Part shown: positions 6,726 to 14,070 of the stretch, piece after piece | How the letters are laid out: the number at the start of each line of letters is the position of its first letter | Numbering within the stretch: the stretch's first letter is position 1 | From: DATGFK01 sp040007395 | Lineage (GTDB): Bacteria > Chloroflexota > Anaerolineae > Aggregatilineales > UBA2796 | Assembly: GCA_040007395.1 (NCBI GenBank) | Contig: JBDTVG010000251.1 | Coordinates: forward strand, 1 to 14,070 | Direction of reading: 5' to 3' | DNA length: 14,070 nucleotides | Program-made: the position numbers and the translations under genes | The notes under the pieces: generated by a model | What the model was told of the DNA's origin: nothing | Seen by the model: the letters and a program-made list of their open reading frames with translations, nothing else | Databases searched by the model: none

Positions 6726-7868
6726 TCACGGCAAGATCAGGTGCAAATCGCCAAATTCGTGCCAGAGATAATGCTCCGCTAGTGCTTGCTCATAGGCGAT
6801 CCGTAAATGCTCACGTCCCGCCAACGCTTCGAGCATCGCCAGATGGGTCGCCCGTGGTTCGTGCAGCCCAGTCAACATCGCATCGACGGCGTGGATACCA
6901 CGTTGCGGCGTAATGACAAGACTAGTCCAGCCTTCGCCGGGGTGCGTTACCCTATCGCTAGTTGTGCCAGAATCCGTGCCGGTTTCCAGCGCCCGGATCA
7001 CGGTTGTGCCTACGGCGATCACACGTCTACCAGCGGCATGGGCGGCATTCACAGCGAAAGCCGTCTCAGCCGGAACTCGATAGAACTCCTCGTAGGGCGG
7101 CTCGTGTTCTTCCAAGCTGGCAACTCCTGTGTGCAGAATCAGCGGCACGATCTGCACCCCTTTTGCGATGAGTCGAGTCAACAGTTCTGGTGTAAAGGCT
7201 CGGCCTGCCGATGGCATTTCGGCGCTGCCTTTGTCCGTTGCATAGACAGTCTGATAGGTGCTGTTAGGCCAGCCTTGCTTGACATAGCTGTAGCGGATCG
7301 GAAAGCCATTCTGTGCCAGATAGTCTTGCAATGTGCCGGAGAACTGTAGTGTGGCAATCCACAGGCGGGTATGACCGCTTGTCCTGCGTTCCACCGGATT
7401 ATAGGGCGTGTGTAGGGTCGCGCTTGCGCCGTTTGGCAGACGCAGGGTTTCTCCAGCACAGGCCGTGTAGAAGGGCTGCGTCGTGTTGCCATTGGGCAGC
7501 CGAACTTCCACAATCCACAGATCCGCCGGAAGATGGGTCGAAAGATGCAGTTCCAGCGCCTGTCCAGCGGCGCGAGTCGCGTTCAGCGCAGCATTCAACG
7601 TGCCGCTGGTATTGATTACCAGCACATCGCCCGCTTGAAGGTAATCGGGCAGATCGCGAAATTGACTATGCACTACACGGTTATCGGCACGATACGAGAT
7701 CATGAGCCGGACTTCATCACGAGCCAGACCTCGTGCTTCTGGCGGTTCGCTGGCTTCTAGTTCAGGTGGCAGGGTGAAATCCAGAGTGTCCAGATGAATA
7801 CCCGCCTTCAGATAACTATCACGGGGCAGTATAGGATGATCGGAAGTCATAAAAGGTTGTTGCATCAT
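6726..7868 (-). CDS. queA: Divergent QueA-like S-adenosylmethionine:tRNA ribosyltransferase-isomerase
   Basis: QueA transfers and isomerises the ribosyl group of SAM onto preQ1 in tRNA to give epoxyqueuosine. This 380-residue protein keeps SAEMPSAGRAFTPELL (215-230), ILHTGVASL (244-252), AVGTTVIRALETG (285-297), GWTSLVITP (313-321) and FGDLHLI (372-378). Several QueA hallmarks are altered. NDTRVIPARL is NTSGTLNAAL (86-95). The conserved LHVGLGTFRPV is LHTGVASLEEH. TNFHLPKSTL is TGLHEPRATH (333-342). It is therefore a QueA-like paralogue and may have a different substrate; queuosine activity is not assured. AGGAGG (7879-7884) lies in the end of the SDR gene, 10 nt before ATG 7868, with a second ATG at 7865. 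The gap to the SDR stop is 6 nt, so they form one operon. The IS remnant lies immediately downstream and no terminator is visible. Confidence 0.85.
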   Translation of the reverse strand: MMQQPFMTSDHPILPRDSYLKAGIHLDTLDFTLPPELEASEPPEARGLARDEVRLMISYRADNRVVHSQFRDLPDYLQAGDVLVINTSGTLNAALNATRAAGQALELHLSTHLPADLWIVEVRLPNGNTTQPFYTACAGETLRLPNGASATLHTPYNPVERRTSGHTRLWIATLQFSGTLQDYLAQNGFPIRYSYVKQGWPNSTYQTVYATDKGSAEMPSAGRAFTPELLTRLIAKGVQIVPLILHTGVASLEEHEPPYEEFYRVPAETAFAVNAAHAAGRRVIAVGTTVIRALETGTDSGTTSDRVTHPGEGWTSLVITPQRGIHAVDAMLTGLHEPRATHLAMLEALAGREHLRIAYEQALAEHYLWHEFGDLHLILP

Positions 7869-7874
7869 CGCTCA

Positions 7875-8588
7875 TTAGCCTCCTACCGAATCGCTGCGGA
7901 CCGAGAGTTCACGCGCCCGGTAACGTCCGCTGGCAAGATCACCCTCAATGAGCATCAACAGACCGGGTACGCTTTCTTCTGGCAGCGGTCTATCGCTGAT
8001 GTCTTCGCCGGGAAATGCTTCTTGGTGCATCTGGGTTTGCATATCGCCGGGATCGACCCAATACACACGCCATGCTGGATTTTCGGCGGCGAGAATAGCC
8101 GAAAGATGTTCAAGCGCGGCTTTGCTTGAGCCGTAGCCACCCCACCCGCCATAGGCTTCCACACCTGCATCACTGCTCACATTGATAATCCGCGCTCCCA
8201 GCTTCAACGCACTCTTGACCGCCTGAATAATCGCCAAGGGTGCGATCACGTTAGTTTGGTAGACCTGTTCCAGCACAGATAGTGGATAATCGAGCAAGGC
8301 AGGTTGCGGGCTTGGGCCGAGGACGCTGGCGTTATTGACCAACACATCCAGCGTACCGCCCACTTTACGTACAGCATTTGACAGCGCCCCACGATGGGCT
8401 TCGTCCGTTACATCACCGGGAATCGCGATTACGTTGGTGTGTGCTGCTAGTTCAACACGTACTGTTTCAAGTGCAGCTGCGCCGCGTGCATCAATAATGA
8501 GTGTCCAGCCACGCTGTGCCAGTTGGCGAGCCAGTGCTAAGCCTAGCCCTCGCGATGCACCAGTAATCAAAGCAATTTTTTCAGCCAT
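7875..8588 (-). CDS. Short-chain dehydrogenase/reductase (SDR)
   Basis: Cytoplasmic NAD(P)-dependent oxidoreductase of the classical SDR fold. From the start at 8588 the protein has 237 residues. The Rossmann motif TGASRGLG is at 9-16, NNAS at 86-89, Asn114 in the TNVIAPL helix, the catalytic Ser in NVSSDAG (Ser139), and the YxxxK pair Tyr152 and Lys156 in GYGSSKAALEHL. D33 and R35 follow beta-2, and which cofactor is preferred is uncertain. The substrate is unknown. An upstream ATG at 8639 adds 17 residues but has no ribosome-binding site and precedes the Rossmann strand with a charged stretch; ATG 8588 has AAGGA about 11 nt upstream and begins MAEKIALITG, as is usual. It is the first gene of an operon with the QueA-like gene. 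Confidence 0.9.
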   Translation of the reverse strand: MAEKIALITGASRGLGLALARQLAQRGWTLIIDARGAAALETVRVELAAHTNVIAIPGDVTDEAHRGALSNAVRKVGGTLDVLVNNASVLGPSPQPALLDYPLSVLEQVYQTNVIAPLAIIQAVKSALKLGARIINVSSDAGVEAYGGWGGYGSSKAALEHLSAILAAENPAWRVYWVDPGDMQTQMHQEAFPGEDISDRPLPEESVPGLLMLIEGDLASGRYRARELSVRSDSVGG

Positions 8589-8969
8589 CGAAGATTTTTC
8601 CTTTTCGCTATTAAGCCTTCGCTCGTAAAGCGTAGACATTACTATAAAGTAAAAAGCGCCGCGATGCCTCGATCAAGGTGACTGTTCAGTACCTGTACGA
8701 TGGTACAGGCTCATTTTGAGATAGCGGTGTTGGCAAATTACCACCGCATATTAGGTCATACACCATGCGAATGAATTTCACCCGAAATCGTAAATTTTGT
8801 GTGATGTGGGCAACCCAGCTGAATAGGCGACGTGTACTTTACTTGGTGAGTCAAAGATCTATCGGTGAATCTTAGCTCATGGATAAACGAATTGGTCACC
8901 AGACAGTCAGTATATTACTTTGGTTGGCAGTATTGATGTGGAAGGATCAGAGCAAACGGGCAACCTCGG
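8589..8969. other. Intergenic region, upstream of the SDR operon
   Basis: No gene is supported here. It should hold the SDR promoter: on the minus strand TATAGT (8642-8647) lies in an AT-rich patch, but no good -35 is placed at 17 nt. An inverted repeat is at 8692-8709. The segment 8710-8969 shows no recognisable coding, and probably includes further decayed IS sequence next to the transposase remnant at 8970. Confidence 0.45.
8692..8709. repeat. Inverted repeat upstream of the SDR operon, possible operator
   Basis: Arms CCTGTAC (8692-8698) and GTACAGG (8703-8709) flank GATG. It is about 100 nt upstream of the SDR start. It shares GTACCTGTA followed by a nearby GGTAC with the repeat at 3950-3972, suggesting a common binding protein or a common mobile origin. 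Confidence 0.45.
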
Positions 8970-9255
8970 CTTCAGAAGTTCACCCCGGATGCGGCTCCGT
9001 CCCTAGGCAATGTTCTCCCTAGCGAGACGACCAATCAGAGCAATCTTATCCGCGCCTAAGCCGATCTGTCCCTTTGATATTGCGGCGCTACGCCCATCGG
9101 AACCAGTCACGGTGCCAACGCAACACCGTTTCCGGTTTCACAATCAACAAGACGGATTCCCATGTCCTCAATCGACTGTCCAGCACCAACACACAGGCCC
9201 GGTCTCGCCACCTCAGTTTGGGTCGTTTCGCCTGTCGCGTCAATCCAATGTCCAT
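8970..9255 (-). pseudogene. Transposase N-terminal remnant, frameshifted and with stops
   Basis: On the minus strand, a frame that opens at ATG 9255 (overlapping the aapP stop as TGATG) reads RQAKRPKLRWRDRACVLVLD, then LRTWESVLLIVKPETVLRWHRDWFRWA, to a TAG at 9090-9088. In another frame the similarity continues as DKIALIGRLARENIA, stop, GRSRIRGELLK, ending about 8970. This is the HTH-bearing N-terminal part of integrase-core transposases (pattern RPKL...LLIVxPETVLRWHR...LIRxLARENxxWGxxRIRGELLK). About 35 N-terminal residues and the whole catalytic core are missing. Two stops and at least one frameshift make it non-functional. It covers the part that is absent from the remnant at 6184-6670 and runs in the opposite direction. 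Confidence 0.82.
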
Positions 9256-10010
9256 CAGTGAGCCAAAATTTGCGACAAGAATTCTATGGTGCGCTCATGT
9301 TGCGGATTATTGAAGAAATGATCCGGGGTGCCCTCCTCAACAATCTGGCCCTGATCGAAGAACAGCACCCGGTTAGCGACTTCATGGGCGAAACCCATTT
9401 CGTGGGTAACACAGATCAGTGTTAGCCCACTCTGCGCCAGTTCACGCATCACGTCGAGTACTTCTTTGATCATTTCTGGGTCAAGTGCGCTGGTCGGCTC
9501 GTCAAAGAGCATGATCTTGGGCTGCATCGCCAAGGCGCGGGCGATGGCGACACGTTGCTGCTGTCCACCAGAAAGCTGTCCGGGATATTTATTGGCTTGC
9601 TCAGGGATACGGACCCGTTCGAGGAGTTCAAGCGCTACCTTCTCTGCTTTAGCTTTCGGCCAGCGCCTGACCCAGATTGGGGCCAGAGTAATGTTTTGAA
9701 TCACCGTCAGATGCGGAAACAGGTTGAAGCTCTGAAACACCATGCCGATCTCTTCGCGAATATCGTGAATGTTGCGAACATCGTTCGATAGGGTAACGCC
9801 ATTGACAATGATTTCGCCTCGTTCGTGTTCTTCAAGGCGGTTGATTGTTCGAATAAACGTGGATTTACCAGAACCCGACGGGCCAATGATGACGACGGTT
9901 TCGCCTGCCTGTACTTCGAGGTTGATGCCGCGCAGCGCATGGAAATCTCCATACCATTTGTGCACATCGCGGGCGATGATCATTGGCTGTTGTAATTGCT
10001 GTTCAGACAT
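9255..10010 (-). CDS. aapP: Polar amino-acid ABC transporter ATP-binding protein
   Basis: ATPase on the cytoplasmic face of the AapJQMP importer, related to GlnQ and HisP. In 251 residues it shows Walker A GPSGSGKS (43-50), Q-loop Gln93 in MVFQSFNLFPH, signature LSGGQQQR (146-153), Walker B IMLFDE (166-171), D-loop SALDPE and H-loop His203 in VTHE. All catalytic residues are present. The start at 10010 has AAAGGA about 10 nt upstream, overlapping the aapM stop codon as TAAAGGA, and the gap to aapM is 14 nt. It is the last gene of the operon. Its TGA overlaps the ATG of a transposase remnant (TGATG), and no terminator follows, so the original downstream sequence was probably replaced by the IS. 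Confidence 0.95.
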   Translation of the reverse strand: MSEQQLQQPMIIARDVHKWYGDFHALRGINLEVQAGETVVIIGPSGSGKSTFIRTINRLEEHERGEIIVNGVTLSNDVRNIHDIREEIGMVFQSFNLFPHLTVIQNITLAPIWVRRWPKAKAEKVALELLERVRIPEQANKYPGQLSGGQQQRVAIARALAMQPKIMLFDEPTSALDPEMIKEVLDVMRELAQSGLTLICVTHEMGFAHEVANRVLFFDQGQIVEEGTPDHFFNNPQHERTIEFLSQILAH

Positions 10011-10024
10011 AAGGATCGGTTCCT

Positions 10025-11425
10025 TTAGCGTTCGAACTGTAATCTGCCAGAGCCGCTACGTTCTAATTGCTGTGCAGCCCGCGACATTCCAAACGAGAAA
10101 ATAAAAAACACCAGCGCAACAAAGACATACATTTCGCGTTGTCGCCCGGCAAATTGCTGCTGAGCTAGGACCCCCTGAGCAATGCCAAGCAGGTCCAACA
10201 GCCCAACGACAGCAACCAACGAGGTGTCTTTGAACATTGTGATGAATTGCCCGACCAACGCTGGAATAACAGTGCGAAGTGCCTGCGGCATCGTAATAAA
10301 AAGTGTGGCGTGGAGGGGACTGAGGCCAAGAGCCTTGGCTGCCTCTAGCTGACCAGGTGGTAGTGCTTGCAACCCACCACGCACAATCTCGGCAATATAA
10401 GCTGCTTCGAACAGCGTTAGAGCGATCATCGCCCGCACTACCGAGTCAAGCTCCGTGCTGCCCAGTGCGAATGGTACGAGTAGGTTGGCGGTGAAGAACA
10501 CGGTAATCAGCGGCACGCCGCGGAAAAACTCAATATAAAGGGCGCAGAACAGCTTAAAAATGGGATAAGGGCCGAGGTTGCGCCACCAGCGTGTACCAAC
10601 TACGTACCATTGGTGAAAGTTGATAAACCAGAATGCGGGCAACGGTGCTTGCCGTGGCGACGTTCCACCCGGAGAACGACCTAAGGCCAACAGGATACCC
10701 AATGGGAAGCAGCTTACGATGGCGACAAAGGCCATCATGAAAGTCAGCAGCAAGCCACCCCAGATGGAGGTTGGGACAAGCGGCAAGCCGGGGGTATCGG
10801 GAGCTAATCCGCGGACAAGTAGAAATACAACCGGAATGGAGAGCAGCCAGCCTATGATGGCGCCGCGCTGTGCGCCGTGTGGTGCTAATACGATGGCGAT
10901 CTGCCCGATGGCATAACCGAGAAGCAAGCATAGGACGAGAATTAGAATCGGAACTCTAAGGATCTCCAACAGAGGCACTATTTCGCCCCTGAAGTAACGC
11001 GCAAGATCAGTAGAGTCCGATATTGTGGGTCCCAGAATGGATACTATAAGAACACTAAAGGTACCGACCACTAGCATAATTGTTGTGCTGGTAAACATGT
11101 GACCCCAGATACCCCAGCTAATGCCAGCCAAGGCCACTATCACAATTACGGCAACGACCAACCGCCAGCCTTGATCAATTGGGTAAAGCCCCTGCATAAG
11201 TACGCGAAAATTTGAGGTGATTACGGTCCACTGCGCTTCGGATGTGATCCATTGAAAGAAGCGAGAGATCAGCGAAACGGCCACGATACCCACGAAAATC
11301 GTCAGGAGCGTATCGAGCCAGCTACGAAACAGATTGTTGCGTAGCCAATGGATCGGTCCGGCAGCAGCAATAGGCCGTTGGACAGGTACGGCTGTAGGGG
11401 TAGTAGTGGATGTGGAAGTTGGCAT
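10025..11425 (-). CDS. aapM: Polar amino-acid ABC transporter permease AapM-type
   Basis: Integral membrane subunit of a general L-amino-acid importer. It has a Thr/Pro-rich N-terminus (1-18), then hydrophobic segments at about 38-58, 88-108, 113-132, 157-181, 189-206 and 222-248 before the conserved permease core. The core has YIEFFRGVPLITVFF (297-311) and the EAA loop EAAKALGLSPLHATLFITMP (361-380), which docks on AapP. At 466 residues it is longer than the about 380 usual for proteobacterial AapM. Part of the excess is an insert of about 35 residues (251-288), between LLALGR and the FRGVPL strand. The start lies 6 nt after the aapQ stop. The Shine-Dalgarno sequence is weak, which suggests translational coupling. 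AapM and AapQ together form the channel. Confidence 0.92.
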   Translation of the reverse strand: MPTSTSTTTPTAVPVQRPIAAAGPIHWLRNNLFRSWLDTLLTIFVGIVAVSLISRFFQWITSEAQWTVITSNFRVLMQGLYPIDQGWRLVVAVIVIVALAGISWGIWGHMFTSTTIMLVVGTFSVLIVSILGPTISDSTDLARYFRGEIVPLLEILRVPILILVLCLLLGYAIGQIAIVLAPHGAQRGAIIGWLLSIPVVFLLVRGLAPDTPGLPLVPTSIWGGLLLTFMMAFVAIVSCFPLGILLALGRSPGGTSPRQAPLPAFWFINFHQWYVVGTRWWRNLGPYPIFKLFCALYIEFFRGVPLITVFFTANLLVPFALGSTELDSVVRAMIALTLFEAAYIAEIVRGGLQALPPGQLEAAKALGLSPLHATLFITMPQALRTVIPALVGQFITMFKDTSLVAVVGLLDLLGIAQGVLAQQQFAGRQREMYVFVALVFFIFSFGMSRAAQQLERSGSGRLQFER

Positions 11426-11431
11426 AAGTAT

Positions 11432-12643
11432 TTACCGCGTCTTGAACTGAAAACGGCCATTAAGTATGTTCATGATAGCAGCGGCTGCCAAGTCAAGTAT
11501 CAAATAGCTAATCATTACAATTGTGACAACTTGTATCGCCTGTCCCGACTGCAACTGGATGGTTTTGCTGACCCCAAACAAATCGGAGTAGCCTACGATT
11601 GCCCCTAATGAACTGTTTTTAATAAGATTGATGTATTGGTTAGTCAGCGGCGGGATCATCACGCGCAGCGCTTGGGGCAGGACTATTAGCCGGAGTATCT
11701 GGAAATAGCTGAAGCCCTGAGAGCGTGCGGCCTCCCACTGACCCTTAGGTACAGATTGGATACCGGCACGAACAATCTCGGCAATAAACGCGCCCGTGTA
11801 TAACACCAGTCCGGCAACAATTGCTACAAATTCGGGCGAGACGATGACTCCACGCGAGTCATCGAAACGTAGGCCGGAAATCTCCGGTAAACTCACTATG
11901 AATGGCGCAGCCTGCTGCGATAGCACTGAAAAGCCAAGCCAAGATATGAGCGCTACCGCAAGAAAGACCAGAGATCCAATCTCGAGACCATAGGTTTTGC
12001 GTCCTGTGTCAAGCTGAAGACGGCGATTGCGATGCCAGAGAATAACGCCGGCGACAAGGCCAATGCCCACGATGACTAGCCAAGGTAGCGTCGTAGCCGT
12101 AGACCATAAACCGGGTAACGCTATACCACGCACGCTCAGATAGATCGGACCGGGTAAAATCACAGATTGAGACACGGATGGTAGTAGCAATATGACACCA
12201 ACATACAGGAATATCAACTGCAAGAGCAGCGGCGTATTCTGCATGATCTCGACATATACTGCTGCAATCTGGCGAATTAACCAATTCGTTGAGAGGCGTG
12301 CAACACCCATTACCAGACCGACAATGGTAGTCAAGATGAGGCCAATAAAAATTACACGTAGGGTATTGATGAACCCAATACCGAACGCGTGGGCAAAACT
12401 ATCCTGGCGGGTATGCGGGCTAGGTGACAAACCCTCGTCAATTTGAAAAGACGACTGCTGGTCCAGAAAGTCGAAGCTGAGTGAAAGGCCTGCGCGTTTT
12501 AGGCCGTTCTGTGTGTTATTGAATAACCAGCTAAAGAGAAAAATAGTGATAATCAGAAATGCAAGTTGCACCACGACGCGCAGAAATCGGATGTCGCGCC
12601 AGAAAGGTGGAATCGATATGGATTGTGTGGTCTGTCGGCTCAT
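11432..12643 (-). CDS. aapQ: Polar amino-acid ABC transporter permease AapQ-type
   Basis: The second membrane subunit, 403 residues, the length usual for AapQ. A hydrophobic segment at 23-41 is followed by a soluble stretch, then GFINTLRVIFIGLILTTIVGL (90-110) begins the permease domain, with VEIMQNTPLLLQLIFLY (131-147). As in AapQ, a large insert (about 153-265) with extra hydrophobic segments splits the domain before YTGAFIAEIVRAGIQSVPKG. The EAA loop EAARSQGFSYFQILRLIVLP is at 304-323. The sequence upstream of the ATG (AAACCTTTCAATCATTT) has no Shine-Dalgarno match, so translation is likely weaker than that of aapJ. A stable hairpin (12669-12698) lies just before the gene. Confidence 0.94.
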   Translation of the reverse strand: MSRQTTQSISIPPFWRDIRFLRVVVQLAFLIITIFLFSWLFNNTQNGLKRAGLSLSFDFLDQQSSFQIDEGLSPSPHTRQDSFAHAFGIGFINTLRVIFIGLILTTIVGLVMGVARLSTNWLIRQIAAVYVEIMQNTPLLLQLIFLYVGVILLLPSVSQSVILPGPIYLSVRGIALPGLWSTATTLPWLVIVGIGLVAGVILWHRNRRLQLDTGRKTYGLEIGSLVFLAVALISWLGFSVLSQQAAPFIVSLPEISGLRFDDSRGVIVSPEFVAIVAGLVLYTGAFIAEIVRAGIQSVPKGQWEAARSQGFSYFQILRLIVLPQALRVMIPPLTNQYINLIKNSSLGAIVGYSDLFGVSKTIQLQSGQAIQVVTIVMISYLILDLAAAAIMNILNGRFQFKTR

Positions 12644-12668
12644 AAATGATTGAAAGGTTTTTATAACT

Positions 12669-12698
12669 GCCTGCTACTGGCATAAGCCGGTAGCAGGC
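12669..12698 (-). other. Intercistronic hairpin between aapJ and aapQ
   Basis: On the minus strand GCCTGCTAC and GTAGCAGGC form a perfect 9-bp stem, extended inside by GGC/GCC around TTAT after a C-A mismatch. The bases that follow (AGTTATAAAAACC) lack a T-run, so it is not a standard terminator. In this position, after the binding-protein gene, such hairpins usually protect the upstream mRNA or cut down read-through, so that more binding protein than permease is made. That role here is inference. Confidence 0.75.
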
Positions 12699-12720
12699 TA
12701 CTTAATTAATGGTGCAACGA

Positions 12721-13767
12721 CTAACGGTATGGCGGGGCGTAAATCAGTCCACCCTGAGTCCACAGATTGTTCAGACCCCGTGCCAGATTGAATGGAGTAT
12801 TCGCGCCGAGGTTACGGTCATAGATTTCGCCGTAGTTCCCGACTTGCTTGATAATCGCGATTGCCCATCCCTTGTCGAGTCCGAGGTTTTCATTGAATTT
12901 ACCCTCAGTGCCGAGCAGGCGACGGACTTCCGGGTTTTTGCTATTTGCAGACATATCATCAACGTTCTTCTGGGTAACACCCTGCTCTTCGGCGATGATT
13001 GTGGCATAGACAGCCCAGCGCACCACATCGCCCCACTCTGAGTCGCCCGCCTTAATCGCCGGGGTGAGGGGTTCTTTGCTCAGGTTGGCATCGAAGATTA
13101 TCCACGCCGTGGGGTCTTTCGAGGTGGCCCGCTTGCTAACAAGCTGCGAACGGTCCGATGTGACAGCATCACAACGGTTTGCACTAAAACCTTCGAGAAC
13201 CTGATCGATGTTGTCGAATGTAACGAGCTTAAAGGTCGTATTGATAGCCGCCATGGCATCGCTGATGTTCTGTTCTGTCGTTGTGCCCTTGATAGCGCAA
13301 ACAGTCAAATCCTTCAGGTCTTTGAGTTCCTTCAGTTTGTCTGCGCCTCGGGCCATAACCGTCTGACCATCATAGAAGATAGTCGGGCCAAAATCCGCGC
13401 CCTGCTTTGTATCGCGGTCAAAAGTAAAGGTTGTATTGCGGACCAATAAATCAATTTCGCTTGATTGCAGCGCAGTAAAGCGGTCAGCAGCAGCGATAGG
13501 CTTGAAATCAACTTTGGTTGCATCCCCAAAGATAGCAGCAGCAACGACACGGCAAAAATCTGTATCAAAGCCACTGATGGTGTTCTTGGCTGTGTCTACA
13601 AACCCGAAACCCGGAACCCCGTTATTGATGCCACAAACGAGCTTGCCCCGTGCTTTTACTTTGGCAAGTAGACCTCCTGTTTGGGCGTGCGTAGGTGTTG
13701 GTACAGCCACTGCAACGAAAAAGAACAGTGCCACTACCACGCTAATAACTCTTGTAAAATGTCTCAT
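12721..13767 (-). CDS. aapJ: Polar amino-acid ABC transporter substrate-binding protein
   Basis: Extracytoplasmic solute-binding protein of the SBP_bac_3 family, 348 residues. Residues 1-28 (MRHFTR, then a hydrophobic run, then PTPTHA) are a signal peptide, cleaved probably after THA. There is no lipobox Cys, so lipid anchoring is not indicated. The mature part begins with LLAKVKARGKLVCGINNGVPGFG. Later landmarks are ISGFDTDFCRVVAAAIFGD, ADRFTALQSSEIDLLVRNTTFT, CAIKGTTTEQNI and the typical AapJ end GGLIYAPPYR. Specificity is probably broad for L-amino acids, going by the family. An upstream ATG at 13851 would put 28 unlike residues before the signal peptide; ATG 13767 has GGAGGAG 6 nt upstream and is preferred. 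It is the first gene of the operon and the one with by far the best ribosome-binding site. Confidence 0.95.
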   Translation of the reverse strand: MRHFTRVISVVVALFFFVAVAVPTPTHAQTGGLLAKVKARGKLVCGINNGVPGFGFVDTAKNTISGFDTDFCRVVAAAIFGDATKVDFKPIAAADRFTALQSSEIDLLVRNTTFTFDRDTKQGADFGPTIFYDGQTVMARGADKLKELKDLKDLTVCAIKGTTTEQNISDAMAAINTTFKLVTFDNIDQVLEGFSANRCDAVTSDRSQLVSKRATSKDPTAWIIFDANLSKEPLTPAIKAGDSEWGDVVRWAVYATIIAEEQGVTQKNVDDMSANSKNPEVRRLLGTEGKFNENLGLDKGWAIAIIKQVGNYGEIYDRNLGANTPFNLARGLNNLWTQGGLIYAPPYR

Positions 13768-14070
13768 CGAACTCCTCCAATATCTCTGCAAGCATTCTAA
13801 ATCTCCTACGTGCCTTGAGGCAGCGCAGAGCTGGACAACGGGATTGGACATCCAAGGTGATATTTCTAAATTAGCCTGACTCCCGCTATCTTGACTATGA
13901 AATGTAAACTATTACGGCTCAGAACGCAACTCTGACTGAGTTGCACACAGGGCGAACCCGTTATATGGGCTACTTTTACTGCCTTGGCAAGGGAACTGGT
14001 CAAACCGCTTCCTAGTAGTCCATCAAGAAGGTAAGACAGGGTAAAGATGGGACAGTTTGGTACGAGCCTG
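13768..14070 (-). promoter_or_regulatory. Upstream region of the aap operon
   Basis: No gene is supported. The operon promoter should be here. The best fit I see on the minus strand is TTGCGT, a 17-nt spacer and TACATT, about 13900-13930, a modest match. It overlaps an inverted repeat, GCAACTC (13926-13932), TGACT, GAGTTGC (13938-13944), which could be an operator or a leader stem. The right end of the window is unexplained. Confidence 0.35.

Noticed and set aside
6807..7349. A 180-codon plus-strand ORF
   Set aside because: Antisense to the QueA-like gene. The Cys/Arg/His-rich product has no family features.
7821..7875. Alternative start ATG at 7875 overlapping the SDR stop (TAATG)
   Set aside because: It reads out of the QueA-like frame and stops after 18 codons, so it is not the gene start.
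9010..9425. Plus-strand ORFs of 79-87 codons
   Set aside because: They are antisense to the transposase remnant and the end of aapP, whose minus-strand translations match known families.

Overview
The window reads as bacterial chromosome of moderate GC. A Chloroflexota-like host is my best guess. It rests on the style of the genes: very long secreted repeat proteins, an Aap-type amino-acid ABC operon with a large AapM, a divergent QueA-like protein paired with an SDR, and decayed integrase-core transposases. No single marker proves it. Nearly all genes lie on the minus strand. The exceptions are a TetR regulator, a tautomerase, an IS remnant and one doubtful small ORF.

Layout. (1) 1-3649, minus: the N-terminal 1,216 codons of a giant secreted protein, cut by the window edge. 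It has a signal peptide followed by nine complete and one partial Ig-like repeats of 125-130 residues, each with two cysteines. The plus-strand ORFs here are shadows. (2) 3653-4310: AT-rich upstream region with a weak promoter, an inverted repeat, a doubtful 46-residue ORF and a strong hairpin with T-runs on both sides. (3) 4311-4669, minus: RNase P RNA (rnpB). (4) 4740-5912, plus: a regulatory pair. A consensus sigma-70 promoter with an operator-like site in its spacer drives a TetR/AcrR repressor whose best-fitting start codon is ATC. A perfect 24-bp palindrome and a two-domain tautomerase with Pro-2 follow. (5) 6036-6706: an internally deleted IS with 25-bp terminal inverted repeats and a frameshifted C-terminal half of an integrase-core transposase. 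(6) 6726-8588, minus: a two-gene operon, SDR then QueA-like protein. (7) 8970-9255, minus: a decayed N-terminal half of a transposase of the same general family, overlapping the stop codon of the next operon. (8) 9255-13767, minus: aapJ-aapQ-aapM-aapP, a polar amino-acid ABC importer, with a strong hairpin between aapJ and aapQ. (9) 13768-14070: the upstream region of that operon.

How the genes work together. AapJ binds the amino acid outside the membrane, AapQ and AapM form the channel, and AapP supplies ATP hydrolysis. The TetR protein probably represses itself and the tautomerase through related palindromes. The SDR and QueA-like genes are tightly coupled, since the ribosome-binding site of the second lies in the end of the first. 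I do not see a clear new defence or mobile system. The most interesting items are the ATC-start repressor with its operators, the giant two-cysteine repeat protein, the divergent QueA-like protein, and the two opposed IS halves.
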